From Ciceribacter lividus (lineage in GTDB: Bacteria > Pseudomonadota > Alphaproteobacteria > Rhizobiales > Rhizobiaceae), in NCBI RefSeq assembly GCF_003337715.1, contig NZ_QPIX01000001.1, positions 186,001 through 250,000 of the forward strand: a stretch of DNA of 64,000 nucleotides, written 5' to 3'. A model generated the notes under the pieces. The model had not been told where the DNA came from. It ran no database searches and worked only from the letters and a program-made list of their open reading frames with translations. Below, piece after piece: positions 33,937-44,005 of the stretch (position 1 is its first letter; the number at the start of each line of letters is the position of its first letter). Position numbers and translations under genes: made by a program.

Positions 33937-35850
33937 ATGCTGTTTCGCCCGATCGCCCGCCTCTTCGAGAACTGGATCGACCCCTTTGCGCGTTCGGACG
34001 ACCTGCGTCCGCCGGAAGGGACCGCGGCGTTCATCTGGTTCTACGTGCGCCAGGCGAAATGGGCCTTCGCCGCCATGGCCGTTCTCGGCGGCGCGGTCGC
34101 CATGCTGGAGGCGGCGCTCTTCTGGTTCGTCGGCAGGCTCGTCGACCTCCTCGACACCGTGCCGCGGGAAGGCGGCTGGAACGGACTGATCGCAGCGCAC
34201 GGCGTGGAGCTCGCGGTGATGGCGCTGACCGTGCTCGTCGTGCGCCTCGTCGTGGTGACGCTCGGCGCGCTGGTCGAAGAACAGGTGATCGTCCTCAACT
34301 TCTTCAATCTCGTGCGCTGGCAGGCGCATGTGCACGTGGCGCGGCAGGCGCTTTCCTTTTTCCAGAACGACTTTTCCGGCCGCATCGTCACCAAGGTCTG
34401 GTCGGCGGGGCAGGCGACCGGCGATCTCATGACCTCGCTGCTGCAGGTCGCCTGGTTCATGGTCATCTATACGGTTTCGACCATGGCGCTCGTCGCCCAG
34501 CTCGACTGGCGGCTGGCGGCGATCATCGCCGGCTGGGTGGTCATCTTCCTCCTGCTCGCCCGCTACTTCGTGCCGCGCATCCGCCGCCACGCCCGGGCGA
34601 CGGCGGAAGCCGCCTCGATGCTGAACGGCCGGCTCGTCGACAGCTATTCCAATATCCAGACGTTGAAGCTTTTCGGGCGCGAGCGCGAGAACGATCATTA
34701 TATCCGTGCCGGCTTCGACCGCTTCCAGGCGACACTCACGCCCTTCGCCCGGCTCCTGACCGGCGTGCGGGCGGCGCTTGCGACGCTCTCGGGTGTGATG
34801 ATCCTGATGGTTGCCTTCCTTTCGGTGGATCTCTGGTTCAAGGGCGCTGTCACCGCTGGCGGCGTCGCTTTCACGCTCGGCCTCGTGCTGCGCCTCAACA
34901 TGCTGCTCGGCCGCATGATGACGCAGATGAACAGCATCATGCGCAATATCGGCACGATCCAGAACTCGGCCGAGCTCGTCTCGAAGCCGCTGGCACTTGT
35001 CGACCGTCCCGGCGCCGGGGAACTCAAGGTGGCGCGACCGGAAATCCGGTTCGAGGACGTCTCCTTCCACTATGGCAGGAAGAGCGGCGTCATCGACCAC
35101 CTGACGCTGACCGTCCGGCCCGGCGAGAAGGTCGGCATCGTCGGACGTTCGGGCGCCGGCAAGTCGACGCTCGTCAACCTGCTGCTGCGCTTCTACGACC
35201 TCGAAGGCGGGCGTATCCTCATCGACGGGCAGGACATCGCCACCGTGACGCAGGAAAGCCTGCGCCGGCAGATCGGCATGGTGACGCAGGATACGGCGCT
35301 GCTCCATCGCTCGATCCGCGACAACATCCTGTTCGGCCGCCATGACGCCGATGAAAAACAGCTCGAACGCGCGGCGGAGCGGGCCGAGGCGCTCGATTTC
35401 ATTCTGCGGCTCGAAGACCAGCGCGGACGGCGCGGCTTCGATGCACATGTCGGCGAACGCGGGGTGAAGCTCTCAGGCGGTCAGCGCCAGCGGATCGCCA
35501 TCGCCCGCGTGATGCTGAAGGATGCGCCGATCCTCGTTCTTGACGAGGCGACCTCGGCGCTGGACTCGGAAGTCGAGGCGGCGATCCAGTCCAATCTCGA
35601 CCGGCTGATGCAGGGCAAGACGGTGCTGGCGATCGCCCACCGGCTGTCGACGATCGCGGCCCTTGACCGGCTCGTGGTGATGGACAGGGGTCGGATCGTC
35701 GAGGAGGGGACCCACGCCGAACTGGTCGCCGCGGGCGGGCTCTATTCCGAGCTCTGGGCGCGGCAGTCGGGCGGGTTTCTCGGCGCGGGCGACCGCGAGG
35801 GTGGCGAGGGGAGGGTGTCCTCCGTCTCGGCGCCGATGCCGCGGCGCTGA
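33937..35850 (+). CDS. ABC exporter, fused permease and ATPase (second of pair)
   Basis: A 637-residue half-transporter closely similar in layout to the preceding gene, sharing the N-terminal FIWFYVRQAKWAFAAMA and the DSYSNIQTLKLFGRE loop. Walker A GRSGAGKST, Q-loop MVTQDTALLHRSIRDN, LSGGQRQRIAIAR, ILVLDEATSALDSE and IAHRLSTI are intact. The gap to the first exporter gene is 116 bases, so co-transcription is likely. The C-terminus has a short Gly/Ser-rich extension. Probably a paralogous pair from tandem duplication, possibly a heterodimer. Confidence 0.92.
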   Translation: MLFRPIARLFENWIDPFARSDDLRPPEGTAAFIWFYVRQAKWAFAAMAVLGGAVAMLEAALFWFVGRLVDLLDTVPREGGWNGLIAAHGVELAVMALTVLVVRLVVVTLGALVEEQVIVLNFFNLVRWQAHVHVARQALSFFQNDFSGRIVTKVWSAGQATGDLMTSLLQVAWFMVIYTVSTMALVAQLDWRLAAIIAGWVVIFLLLARYFVPRIRRHARATAEAASMLNGRLVDSYSNIQTLKLFGRERENDHYIRAGFDRFQATLTPFARLLTGVRAALATLSGVMILMVAFLSVDLWFKGAVTAGGVAFTLGLVLRLNMLLGRMMTQMNSIMRNIGTIQNSAELVSKPLALVDRPGAGELKVARPEIRFEDVSFHYGRKSGVIDHLTLTVRPGEKVGIVGRSGAGKSTLVNLLLRFYDLEGGRILIDGQDIATVTQESLRRQIGMVTQDTALLHRSIRDNILFGRHDADEKQLERAAERAEALDFILRLEDQRGRRGFDAHVGERGVKLSGGQRQRIAIARVMLKDAPILVLDEATSALDSEVEAAIQSNLDRLMQGKTVLAIAHRLSTIAALDRLVVMDRGRIVEEGTHAELVAAGGLYSELWARQSGGFLGAGDREGGEGRVSSVSAPMPRR

Positions 35851-36187
35851 GGGCGGATACCTCGCCGGGCGTTGGCGCGGCGGTTGGAATACGGTCGCCG
35901 AGGCCGGTGAGGTTGACGAATGACAGGCCGGGAGGTGCCTTCTACGCCTTTCGGAGGAGGTCTGGCGTCGCCTGAAAGCCCCTCGTGTGACGCGGACGGA
36001 ACTCTCCCAAGATTTTCCGCGACAATGTGCCCCCATCCCCCTGCCAAGGCTGGACATCTTTTGTTATCGGGCTTAGAACGCGCCAAATTGGCGGGGAATC
36101 TGTGGCGCAACTGTGTCTGCGCACAGGCTTCCTGTCGCGGAGGCAATGCGGTTTATCGCAGACGTTTGCGAAGAGGATGGTTTGACC
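35851..36187. other. Intergenic region upstream of petABC
   Basis: 337 bases with no supported gene. It should contain the petABC promoter; no confident -35/-10 pair was found. A TGTGGCGCAACTGTGTCTGC stretch and nearby GCGCACAG form partial repeats of unknown meaning. GAGGA at 36173-36177 is the petA ribosome-binding site. Confidence 0.5.
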
Positions 36188-36766
36188 GTGAGCGAACACG
36201 ACATCAATAGCGAGACCTTGGGCGAGCCTTCTCGCCGCGACTTTCTTTATCTGACGACCGGTATGGCCGGTGTGGTCGGTGCCGCTGCGGTCGCCTGGCC
36301 CTTCATCGACCAGATGCGTCCGGACGCCTCGACGCTCGCGCTCGCTTCAATCGAAGTGGACGTTTCGGCGCTCGAGCCCGGCATGTCGCTCACCGTCAAG
36401 TGGCGCGGAAAGCCGGTGTTCATCCGCAACCGCACCGACAAGGAAGTCGAAGAGGCCAAGCAGGTCGCGCTCACCGATCTCAAGGATCCGGTCGCCCGTA
36501 ACGCCAATCTCGCACCTGATGCAGAAGCGAACGATCTCGACCGCTCCGCAGGCGAAGGCAAGGAAAACTGGATCGTGATGATCGGCTCCTGCACCCATCT
36601 CGGCTGCGTTCCGCTCGGCCAGTCAGGCGATTTCGGCGGCTGGTTCTGTCCCTGCCACGGCTCGCACTACGACACCGCCGGCCGTATTCGCAAGGGTCCT
36701 GCGCCGCAGAACCTTGCCGTTCCTACCTTTGCATTCGTTTCCGATTCTGTGATCAAAATCGGTTGA
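36188..36766 (+). CDS. petA: Ubiquinol-cytochrome c reductase iron-sulfur (Rieske) subunit
   Basis: A 192-residue Rieske protein of the bc1 complex. The N-terminus carries a twin-arginine signal/anchor ([25 protein letters not shown]), and the [2Fe-2S] ligands are in CTHLGC and CPCHGSHYD. The start is GTG 36188, ten bases after GAGGA, which yields VSEHDINSE as in other rhizobial PetA proteins; the ATG at 36113 would add residues absent from the family. First gene of petABC; petB begins 14 bases after its stop. Confidence 0.95.
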   Translation: MSEHDINSETLGEPSRRDFLYLTTGMAGVVGAAAVAWPFIDQMRPDASTLALASIEVDVSALEPGMSLTVKWRGKPVFIRNRTDKEVEEAKQVALTDLKDPVARNANLAPDAEANDLDRSAGEGKENWIVMIGSCTHLGCVPLGQSGDFGGWFCPCHGSHYDTAGRIRKGPAPQNLAVPTFAFVSDSVIKIG

Positions 36767-36779
36767 GGGGATACATAAT

Positions 36780-38048
36780 ATGAGTGGTCATTCTAGCTAC
36801 CAGCCGTCGAGCGGTCTCGGGAAGTGGATCGACGCGCGGCTGCCTCTGCCGCGCATGGTCTATGACAGTTTTGTCGCCTATCCCGTTCCCCGCAACCTGA
36901 ACTATGCCTATACGTTCGGTGCCATGCTGTCGGTGATGCTCGTTGTGCAGATCCTGACCGGCGTGGTTCTCGCCATGCACTACGGCGCAGAAACGACGAT
37001 CGCCTTCAACTCGGTCGAGAAGATCATGCGCGACGTCAACCACGGCTGGCTGCTGCGCTACATGCACGCCAACGGCGCGTCGTTCTTCTTCATCGCCGTC
37101 TATCTCCACATCGCCCGCGGCCTCTACTACGGCTCCTACAAGGCGCCCCGCGAAATCCTCTGGATCCTCGGCGTCGTGATCTACCTGCTGATGATGGCGA
37201 CGGGCTTCATGGGCTACGTCCTGCCCTGGGGTCAGATGTCCTTCTGGGGTGCGACCGTCATCACCGGCTTCTTCACCGCCTTCCCGGGGGTCGGCGAATG
37301 GATCCAGCAGTTCCTGCTCGGCGGCTTTGCGGTCGACAATCCGACGCTCAACCGCTTCTTCTCGCTGCACTATCTGCTGCCGTTCATGATCGCCGGCGTC
37401 GTCGTCCTGCACGTCTGGGCGCTGCACGTCACCGGCCAGACCAACCCGACCGGCGTCGAAGTCAAGTCGAAGACGGACACCGTTCCGTTCACGCCTTATG
37501 CGACGCTCAAGGATGCCTTCGGCGTAGCGGTCTTCCTGATCGCCTATGCCTGGTTCATCTTCTATCTGCCGAACTACCTCGGTCACCCTGACAACTACAC
37601 GATGGCCGATCCGCTGAAGACCCCGGCTCACATCGTTCCGGAATGGTACTACCTGCCGTTCTACGCGATGCTGCGCGCCATCACCTTCAACGTCGGCCCG
37701 ATCGACTCCAAGCTCGGCGGCGTTCTGGTGATGTTCGGGTCGATCATCATCCTGTTCTTCCTGCCCTGGCTCGACACGTCCAAGGTCCGCTCGGCCGTCT
37801 ACCGTCCGTGGTACAAGCTGTTCTTCTGGCTGTTCGTCGCCGACTGCATCCTGCTCGGCTGGCTCGGCTCGCGTCAGCCGTCCGACCTCTACACGCTGAT
37901 GGCCCAGTTCGGCACGCTCTACTACTTCGGCTTCTTCATCGTGATCATGCCGCTGCTCGGCCTGTTCGAAAAGCCGCGCCGCGTTCCGAACTCGATCACC
38001 GAGGCGGTTCTCGAAAAGAGCGGCAAATCCGCCGCAACCCAGGCCTGA
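36780..38048 (+). CDS. petB: Cytochrome b subunit of the bc1 complex
   Basis: A 422-residue integral membrane protein with eight or nine helices and two b hemes. Landmarks include [34 protein letters not shown] at the Qo site, and [15 protein letters not shown]. It oxidises ubiquinol with PetA and PetC in the inner membrane. The C-terminal helix extension ([20 protein letters not shown]) is normal for alphaproteobacteria. GAGGGG lies before the ATG. Confidence 0.97.
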   Translation: MSGHSSYQPSSGLGKWIDARLPLPRMVYDSFVAYPVPRNLNYAYTFGAMLSVMLVVQILTGVVLAMHYGAETTIAFNSVEKIMRDVNHGWLLRYMHANGASFFFIAVYLHIARGLYYGSYKAPREILWILGVVIYLLMMATGFMGYVLPWGQMSFWGATVITGFFTAFPGVGEWIQQFLLGGFAVDNPTLNRFFSLHYLLPFMIAGVVVLHVWALHVTGQTNPTGVEVKSKTDTVPFTPYATLKDAFGVAVFLIAYAWFIFYLPNYLGHPDNYTMADPLKTPAHIVPEWYYLPFYAMLRAITFNVGPIDSKLGGVLVMFGSIIILFFLPWLDTSKVRSAVYRPWYKLFFWLFVADCILLGWLGSRQPSDLYTLMAQFGTLYYFGFFIVIMPLLGLFEKPRRVPNSITEAVLEKSGKSAATQA

Positions 38049-38071
38049 GCGCGCGAAAGAGGGATTATAAG

Positions 38072-38950
38072 ATGAAAAAGCTTGTAACGAGCATCGCGCT
38101 GATCGCCGCCATGGCGGGCTTCGGCGCCTCTTCCGCGGTCGCGCAGGAAGCAACCGATCTTGCTGCGGCGGCGGAACACGCCGCGGCTGCCGGCCACTAC
38201 CCGATCTTCAAGCCGAAGAACGTCGAGTGGACCTTTGCCGGTCCGTTCGGCAAGTACGACAAGGGCCAGCTGCAGCGCGGCCTCAAGGTCTACAAGGAAG
38301 TCTGCTCAGCCTGTCACTCGATGAGCCTCGTTTCCTTCCGCACGCTCGAGCACCTCGGCTACTCGGAAGAGCAGGTCAAGGCGTTTGCCGGCGAGTATGA
38401 GGTTCAGGACGGTCCGAACGCCGACGGCGAGATGTACACCCGCAAGGCGGTTCCGTCGGACTACTTCCCGTCGCCCTTCCCGAACAAGGAAGCAGCTGCG
38501 GCTGCCAATGGCGGCGCCGCTCCGCCGGACATGTCGTTGCTCGCCAAGGCTCGCGGCATCGAGCGCGGTTTCCCGACCTTCATCTTCGATATCTTCACTC
38601 AGTATCAGGAAGGCGGTCCGGACTATATCTACTCGCTGCTGACCGGCTACCAGGCGGCGCCGGAAGGCGTCGAAGTGGCTGAGGGAACGAATTTCAACCC
38701 CTACTTCGCAGGCGCCTCTGCCTTGAAGATGGCTCCGCCGCTCAGCGACGGCCAGGTCACCTATGACGACGGGTCGCCGGAAACGCTCGACCAGTACGCG
38801 AAGGATGTTGCCGCGTTCCTGATGTGGGCTGCCGAGCCGCACCTCGAAGAGCGCAAGCACACCGGCTTCATGGTCATGGTGTTCCTCGCGATCTTCACCG
38901 CTCTGGTCTACCTGACGAAGAAGTCGGTCTACGCGAACAAGGAACACTGA
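38072..38950 (+). CDS. petC: Cytochrome c1
   Basis: A 292-residue periplasmic c-type cytochrome with a cleavable signal (MKKLVTSIALIAAMAGFGASSAVA), one heme-binding site CSACH near residue 76, the axial methionine region ALKMAPPLSDGQV, and a C-terminal membrane anchor (FMVMVFLAIFTALVYLTKKSVYA). It passes electrons from the Rieske centre to soluble cytochrome c. Third gene of petABC, closed by a strong terminator. Confidence 0.96.
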   Translation: MKKLVTSIALIAAMAGFGASSAVAQEATDLAAAAEHAAAAGHYPIFKPKNVEWTFAGPFGKYDKGQLQRGLKVYKEVCSACHSMSLVSFRTLEHLGYSEEQVKAFAGEYEVQDGPNADGEMYTRKAVPSDYFPSPFPNKEAAAAANGGAAPPDMSLLAKARGIERGFPTFIFDIFTQYQEGGPDYIYSLLTGYQAAPEGVEVAEGTNFNPYFAGASALKMAPPLSDGQVTYDDGSPETLDQYAKDVAAFLMWAAEPHLEERKHTGFMVMVFLAIFTALVYLTKKSVYANKEH

Positions 38951-38971
38951 TCCCCGCGATCGGTGCTTCGA

Positions 38972-38998
38972 AAAGGCGGTCTTCGGACCGCCTTTTTT
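38972..38998 (+). terminator. Rho-independent terminator of petABC
   Basis: AAGGCGGTC (38973-38981) and GACCGCCTT (38986-38994) form a perfect stem closed by a TTCG tetraloop and followed by six T. It lies 22 bases past the petC stop. Confidence 0.93.
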
Positions 38999-39070
38999 GT
39001 TGGTCGGGAAAGCCGGACTTGCTACTGTCCGGCGCAATCTTCCCGAAATGTGAATGACACTGGACAGACC

Positions 39071-39613
39071 ATGAGCAACTTTGCGCTTGAGCTCGCATCC
39101 TCGATCCGCTCGATCCCCGATTATCCGAAGCCCGGCATCGTCTTTCGCGACATCACCACGCTGCTCGGCAACCCGCGGGCCTTCCGCCGGGCCGTCGACG
39201 CCCTCGTCCAGCCCTATGCGGGCATGAAGATCGACAAGATCGCCGGCATGGAGGCGCGCGGCTTCATCCTCGGCGGCGCTGTGGCCCACCAGCTGTCCGC
39301 CGGCTTCGTGCCGATCCGCAAGAAGGGCAAGCTTCCCCACGATACGGTCAGGATCGCCTACAGCCTCGAATACGGCGTGGACGAAATGGAGATGCATGTG
39401 GACGCCGTCGATCCGGGCGAGAAGGTTATCCTGGTCGACGACCTGATTGCGACCGGCGGCACGGCCGTCGGGGCGGTTCAGCTGCTGCGGCAGATCGGCG
39501 CCGACGTCGTCTCAGCGTGCTTCGTCATCGACTTGCCGGATCTCGGCGGGCGCAAGAAGCTCGAGGAACTTGGCGTCGAAGTGCGGACGCTCGTCGAGTT
39601 CTCCGGCCACTGA
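39071..39613 (+). CDS. apt: Adenine phosphoribosyltransferase
   Basis: A 180-residue purine-salvage enzyme converting adenine and PRPP to AMP. The PRPP loop is [14 protein letters not shown] (about 120-133), with the adenine-site segments [15 protein letters not shown] and [10 protein letters not shown]. The start at 39071 removes an upstream extension lying in the intergenic region after the petC terminator. Monocistronic. Confidence 0.95.
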   Translation: MSNFALELASSIRSIPDYPKPGIVFRDITTLLGNPRAFRRAVDALVQPYAGMKIDKIAGMEARGFILGGAVAHQLSAGFVPIRKKGKLPHDTVRIAYSLEYGVDEMEMHVDAVDPGEKVILVDDLIATGGTAVGAVQLLRQIGADVVSACFVIDLPDLGGRKKLEELGVEVRTLVEFSGH

Positions 39614-39632
39614 GCCTGGCGAGATCCGGCCT

Positions 39633-40115
39633 TCAGGCCTCGTCTTCCGGCAGGAATTCGAGAATGTTGCTTTTGAACCGTAGCACCGGATCGCCGTTCT
39701 GGTTGATGCCTTCGGCGAGGCCGGTGTTGAGAGCGAGTCCGGGCCGGGAGGCGAGGGGGCGGCTGTCGACGCTGGTGAGCGAATAGCTGACGACATCGCC
39801 CACATAGACGGGTTTCAGCCATTGCAGCTCGGCGAACCCCGGGGAGGGGCCGAGCCTCGGCGGTACGATGCCTTCGGCCGAAAGGCGCTTCGTCTCGCGT
39901 TCCCAGAAGCCGATGAAGCACCGCATCCAGCAGGCGCAGGTGTGCCAGCCGGAGGCGCAAAGTGCTCCAAAGACGCAATTCTTCGCCGCCTCGGCGTCGA
40001 CATGGAAGGGCTGCGGGTCGAACTTTTCGGCAAAACGGACGATGTCCTCGGCGGAGAAGCTTGCCGATCCGAGCGCGAGGCGCGTACCGGCGGGGTAAAG
40101 GTCGAGCATCCTCAT
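39633..40115 (-). CDS. MaoC-like hot-dog dehydratase (second of pair)
   Basis: A 160-residue hot-dog fold protein with the hydratase-type block SAEDIVRFAEKFDPQPFHVDAEAA followed by FGALCASGWHTCACWMRC. MaoC-domain enzymes hydrate enoyl-CoA substrates; here the D...H pair sits in DPQPFHVD. It overlaps the preceding MaoC gene as ATGA, so the two are translationally coupled and may form a heterodimer. Substrate unknown. Confidence 0.87.
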   Translation of the reverse strand: MRMLDLYPAGTRLALGSASFSAEDIVRFAEKFDPQPFHVDAEAAKNCVFGALCASGWHTCACWMRCFIGFWERETKRLSAEGIVPPRLGPSPGFAELQWLKPVYVGDVVSYSLTSVDSRPLASRPGLALNTGLAEGINQNGDPVLRFKSNILEFLPEDEA

Positions 40116-40582
40116 GCGGAAGCCTTTTCGGGGTTGCGCTGACGCACCATGATGGAATTGCGGGCGGAAAGAACGAGCTCTCCGCGCTGGTTGAAGAGTT
40201 CGTGGCCGAAGGTGACGATGCCGAGGCCGGGGCGCGAGCGCATCGGACGCGCGGCCTCGACCGTCGAATGGCCGCTCAGCGTATCACCGGCGATGACCGG
40301 CTTTCTCCACTGCATGACGTCGATGCCGGGCGCCCCTTCCGAGGCCGTCGCTAGCACGTAGCTGTCGATCATCATGCGCATGAAGAGGCTGCTCGTATGC
40401 CAGCCGGACGCCGACAAACCGCCGAGAATGCTCGCGCGCCCTGCCTCTTCGGAAAGATGCATCGGCTGCGGATCGAACTCCTTCGCGAACTCTATGATCT
40501 CCGCGGCCATCACCGTCCGCGGCCCGAGCTCGAAGCGTCGCCCGGGCGTGAAGTCCTCGTAGTGGAGCCGTTCGGCCTGCAT
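40112..40582 (-). CDS. MaoC-like hot-dog dehydratase (first of pair)
   Basis: A 156-residue hot-dog protein paralogous to its neighbour: AAEIIEFAKEFDPQPMHLSEEAG and LGGLSASGWHTSSLFMRMM. The start MQAERLHYEDF at 40582 is preferred over an upstream ATG at 40615. It is divergent from the Crp/Fnr gene. In other rhizobia such tandem MaoC genes lie near ychF; the pathway is not established. Confidence 0.87.
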   Translation of the reverse strand: MQAERLHYEDFTPGRRFELGPRTVMAAEIIEFAKEFDPQPMHLSEEAGRASILGGLSASGWHTSSLFMRMMIDSYVLATASEGAPGIDVMQWRKPVIAGDTLSGHSTVEAARPMRSRPGLGIVTFGHELFNQRGELVLSARNSIMVRQRNPEKASA

Positions 40583-40648
40583 CGGCTGTTCCCTCCGTCC
40601 GCCAAGTGTGCACAATGGGTCTTATGCCCCGGAATCGCTGGAGGGTCC

Positions 40649-41305
40649 ATGGCGGGTTGGGTGGATCAGGCAGGCTTTCTTTCCGCACTGGAGCCGGAGG
40701 TGCGTGCGCAGCTTGGCACCTTGAAGCCGCATTACGTGCCGGACCGGACGACGCTTTTCCGGCCGGGCGACAGGGCCGAGGTCTTTCTCATCCTTCTCTC
40801 AGGGCGCATCGGCGTCTACATGACCGGCCGCAACGGCCGCGAGCTTCTCCTCTATTCCGTCTGCCCCGGCGAGACCTGTGTGCAGACGACGCTCGGCGTG
40901 CTCGGCGGCGCGCCGTATACGGGCGAGGCGATCGCCGAAACGGATCTGGTGGCGGTCATGATGCCGCCACAGATGTTCGATGATCTGCTCGCGACATCCG
41001 CCGCCTTCCGCGGCTTTGTTTTCCGCGCCTTCGCCGGTCGCCTTTCGGAACTGATGCTGCTTCTGGAGCAGGTGGCGTTCGTGAAGGTCGAGCGGCGTCT
41101 TGCCAAGTCCCTGCTCGAAAGGGCGGGACCGGAAGGGATCGTCGTCGCCACCCACCAGGAACTTGCCGCGATGATCGGCTCGGCCCGCGAGGTGGTGTCG
41201 CGGCGGCTGGAGGAGCTTTCAGCGCGCGGCATCGTCAGCAGCGAGCGCGGGCAGATCCGCATCCGCGATCCCGTCCAGCTCCGGCGCATGGCATCGCCCG
41301 ACTGA
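40649..41305 (+). CDS. Crp/Fnr family transcriptional regulator
   Basis: A 218-residue regulator with a cyclic-nucleotide-binding-like beta-roll (RTTLFRPGDRAEVFLILLSGRIGVYM), a long dimer helix and a C-terminal HTH (ATHQELAAMIGSAREVVSRRLEELSARGIV). It lacks the N-terminal cysteine cluster of Fnr; cysteines near VCPGETCVQTT could be redox-active, but this is speculative. GGAGGG precedes ATG 40649. The downstream DUF2892 gene has a perfect palindrome in its upstream region and is a likely target. Confidence 0.9.
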   Translation: MAGWVDQAGFLSALEPEVRAQLGTLKPHYVPDRTTLFRPGDRAEVFLILLSGRIGVYMTGRNGRELLLYSVCPGETCVQTTLGVLGGAPYTGEAIAETDLVAVMMPPQMFDDLLATSAAFRGFVFRAFAGRLSELMLLLEQVAFVKVERRLAKSLLERAGPEGIVVATHQELAAMIGSAREVVSRRLEELSARGIVSSERGQIRIRDPVQLRRMASPD

Positions 41306-41335
41306 CAGGCGCATCCCGCCCAAGTTTCCTGTCCT

Positions 41336-41348
41336 GTGACTAAGTCAC
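41336..41348. promoter_or_regulatory. Palindromic operator candidate for the adjacent Crp/Fnr regulator
   Basis: GTGACTAAGTCAC is a perfect 6+1+6 palindrome located 70 bases upstream of the DUF2892 start and 31 bases after the regulator stop. It resembles Crp/Fnr-type TGA(N)TCA dyads but has a shorter centre than a classical CRP site. Binding is inferred. Confidence 0.5.
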
Positions 41349-41417
41349 TGACGGGGCACCGCGTTTGGCTATGCTTGCGACATTGCGGAATCTCCTGCAA
41401 CGCGGAAAGGAAAGACA

Positions 41418-41624
41418 ATGTTTGCCAAGAATGTCGGAACGGTCGACAGGGTCATACGCATTGTACTCGGCCTCGTGCTGCTGTCCCTGTTCTTCTACTA
41501 TCCGGGCGCGTGGTGGCGCTACTATACGCTGATCGGGATCGTGCCGCTGCTGACGGGGCTCTTCGGAAGCTGCCTGCTCTATTCGATGCTGGGCATCTCG
41601 TCCTGCCCTACGAAGAAGGCGTGA
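41418..41624 (+). CDS. DUF2892 inner-membrane protein
   Basis: A 68-residue protein with two membrane helices (VIRIVLGLVLLSLFFYY and YYTLIGIVPLLTGLFGSCLLY) and the DUF2892 signature NVGTVDRVIRIVLG at the start and CPLY/SCP-like cysteines at the end (SSCPTKKA). Family members are linked to rhodanese/YgaP-like sulfur or redox functions. The ribosome-binding site is GGAAAGGA. It probably responds to the adjacent Crp/Fnr regulator. Confidence 0.88.
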   Translation: MFAKNVGTVDRVIRIVLGLVLLSLFFYYPGAWWRYYTLIGIVPLLTGLFGSCLLYSMLGISSCPTKKA

Positions 41625-41646
41625 GGCGTTCCCGCCGATCGTAAAA

Positions 41647-41684
41647 GAAGAAGGCATCGCCACGGTGGTGGCGATGCCTTCTTC
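41647..41684 (-). terminator. Terminator between DUF2892 and ychF
   Basis: A perfect 17-bp stem: arm 41647-41663 (GAAGAAGGCATCGCCAC) with 41668-41684, loop of 4. On the minus strand it is followed by TTTT, so it ends the ychF transcript; the long stem may also stop plus-strand transcription of the DUF2892 gene, although no T-run follows on that side. Confidence 0.85.
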
Positions 41685-41708
41685 GTCGTGTGATGGGAGT
41701 TGGTCCGC

Positions 41709-42812
<1,104 letters not shown>

Positions 42813-43042
42813 GGCTTGAATACCTGCTCAGCTTGAGAATTCCGTTGCTGCCTTTTGCGAAATGGGCGGGGCAAGGTCAAGGGCTGTCGTCACCGGAGCG
42901 CCGATCGGAAGGCCGTTCGGCGGGGTTGAATTGCTGTCTGCAGAGCATGGACGGCCCCGAAGATCTTGAACGGCGTCCGTTGGCGAGGCAAGATCGTCCG
43001 GTCAGGCTTTGCCCATCCATCTGTCATCACGGGAGCGTTCCG

Positions 43043-43354
43043 ATGAGTGACAATGATATTGCGGTCAAGGTGAAACTGGGCACCAGGCCCAGGATCGAAC
43101 GGCCGAGACTCTACAAGGTCATCCTCGTCAACGACGACTACACGCCGCGGGAATTTGTGGTCGTCGTGCTCAAGGCGGTTTTCCGCATGAGCGAGGACAT
43201 GTGCTACCGGGTGATGATCACGGCGCACCAGAAGGGAAGCTGCGTCGTCTGCGTCTATGTCCGCGACATTGCCGAAACCAAGGCCAGGGAAGGCACGGAG
43301 CTCGGAAAGCAGGCGGGCTTCCCGCTGATGTTCACGACGGAGCCGGAGGAGTGA
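43043..43354 (+). CDS. clpS: ATP-dependent Clp protease adaptor ClpS (paralogue)
   Basis: A 103-residue N-degron adaptor that delivers substrates to ClpA. The ligand-binding residues lie in YKVILVNDDYTPREFVVVVLKAVF and the metal/acidic loop and MITAHQKGSCVVCVYVRDIAETK region. The sequence suggests the second alphaproteobacterial ClpS type and not the clpA-linked copy. ATG 43043 is chosen because the residues before it are not family-like. The last 121 bases are repeated at 43876-43996, and a GGAGGAG within its 3' end serves the next gene. Confidence 0.92.
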   Translation: MSDNDIAVKVKLGTRPRIERPRLYKVILVNDDYTPREFVVVVLKAVFRMSEDMCYRVMITAHQKGSCVVCVYVRDIAETKAREGTELGKQAGFPLMFTTEPEE

Positions 43355-43359
43355 AGGGC

Positions 43360-43767
43360 ATGCGCAATACCAACTGGAGCCTCATCCGGAACATGATGAA
43401 CGCGGCGATCGATTTCTGTGAGCGCGTCGAAGCGGCGGGTTATACTGAAGCCGATCGGGATGCCGACGTCGTGGTCAATGAACAGCCCGTGACGGTCCAG
43501 GATATCCTCACAAGCGCGTGGACCTATCCGGAGAACATGCGTTACGAGATTATCCGCATGCGCTATGAGGATCGCACTAATCTCGCCTACGTCCCAGAGA
43601 TGTCGCGCATCCTAACGGCCATGGCCGAGGCCTCGGCCGAGTTGGTAGGTGGCAAGGGGCTAGCTGAGGAGCCTGTTCGCAGGATGATTACATGGTTCGA
43701 AAAGGATGGTGCAGTCTTGCTGGAGACTGCGATCAAGCATCGACGTTCTGCTGCGGCTACAGAATGA
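43360..43767 (+). CDS. Hypothetical protein, cargo gene X at the clpS-pth junction
   Basis: A 135-residue soluble, mostly helical protein (MRNTNWSLIRNMMNAAIDFCERVEAAG, TVQDILTSAWTYPENMRYEIIRMRYEDRTN). No recognised domain. It starts 6 bases after the clpS stop and uses the GGAGGAG in the clpS end as ribosome-binding site, so it would be translated from the clpS transcript. Base composition is slightly more AT-rich than clpS. It is followed directly by remnants of pth and clpS, which marks it as one of two alternative cargos at this site. Confidence 0.65.
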   Translation: MRNTNWSLIRNMMNAAIDFCERVEAAGYTEADRDADVVVNEQPVTVQDILTSAWTYPENMRYEIIRMRYEDRTNLAYVPEMSRILTAMAEASAELVGGKGLAEEPVRRMITWFEKDGAVLLETAIKHRRSAAATE

Positions 43768-43818
43768 CCTGCCGCTTGGTCGATTGAGTTCCAAGTCTGG
43801 CGACGGGGCAGGCGGGAA

Positions 43819-43880
43819 TCAATCGTCCTTCTTGCCGAACATCCGCTTCAGCATCTCCGCCATCGATCCGGTTTCGGGAA
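43819..43880 (-). pseudogene. Remnant of the pth 3' end
   Basis: Sixty-two bases match 44469-44530, the end of the intact pth, at an offset of 650 with about six mismatches. On the minus strand it encodes [19 protein letters not shown] and a stop, against [19 protein letters not shown] in the intact gene. It breaks off at GGGAAGCT, where clpS sequence begins. Confidence 0.85.
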
Positions 43881-43996
43881 GCTGCGTCGTGTGCGTCTAT
43901 GTCCGCGACATCGCCGAGACCAAGGCCAAGGAAGGCACGGAGCTCGGCAAGCAGGCGGGCTTTCCGCTGATGTTCACGACCGAACCGGAGGAGTAG
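43876..43996 (+). pseudogene. Remnant of the clpS 3' end
   Basis: These 121 bases match 43234-43354 at a constant offset of 642 with about ten differences. All but one are synonymous (the exception is Arg to Lys), and even the stop codon differs (TAG for TGA). It encodes GSCVVCVYVRDIAETKAKEG and onward to FTTEPEE but has no start. The pattern of silent changes shows divergence under selection before the fragment was placed here. Confidence 0.9.
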
Positions 43997-44005
43997 CGGC
44001 GCGGC

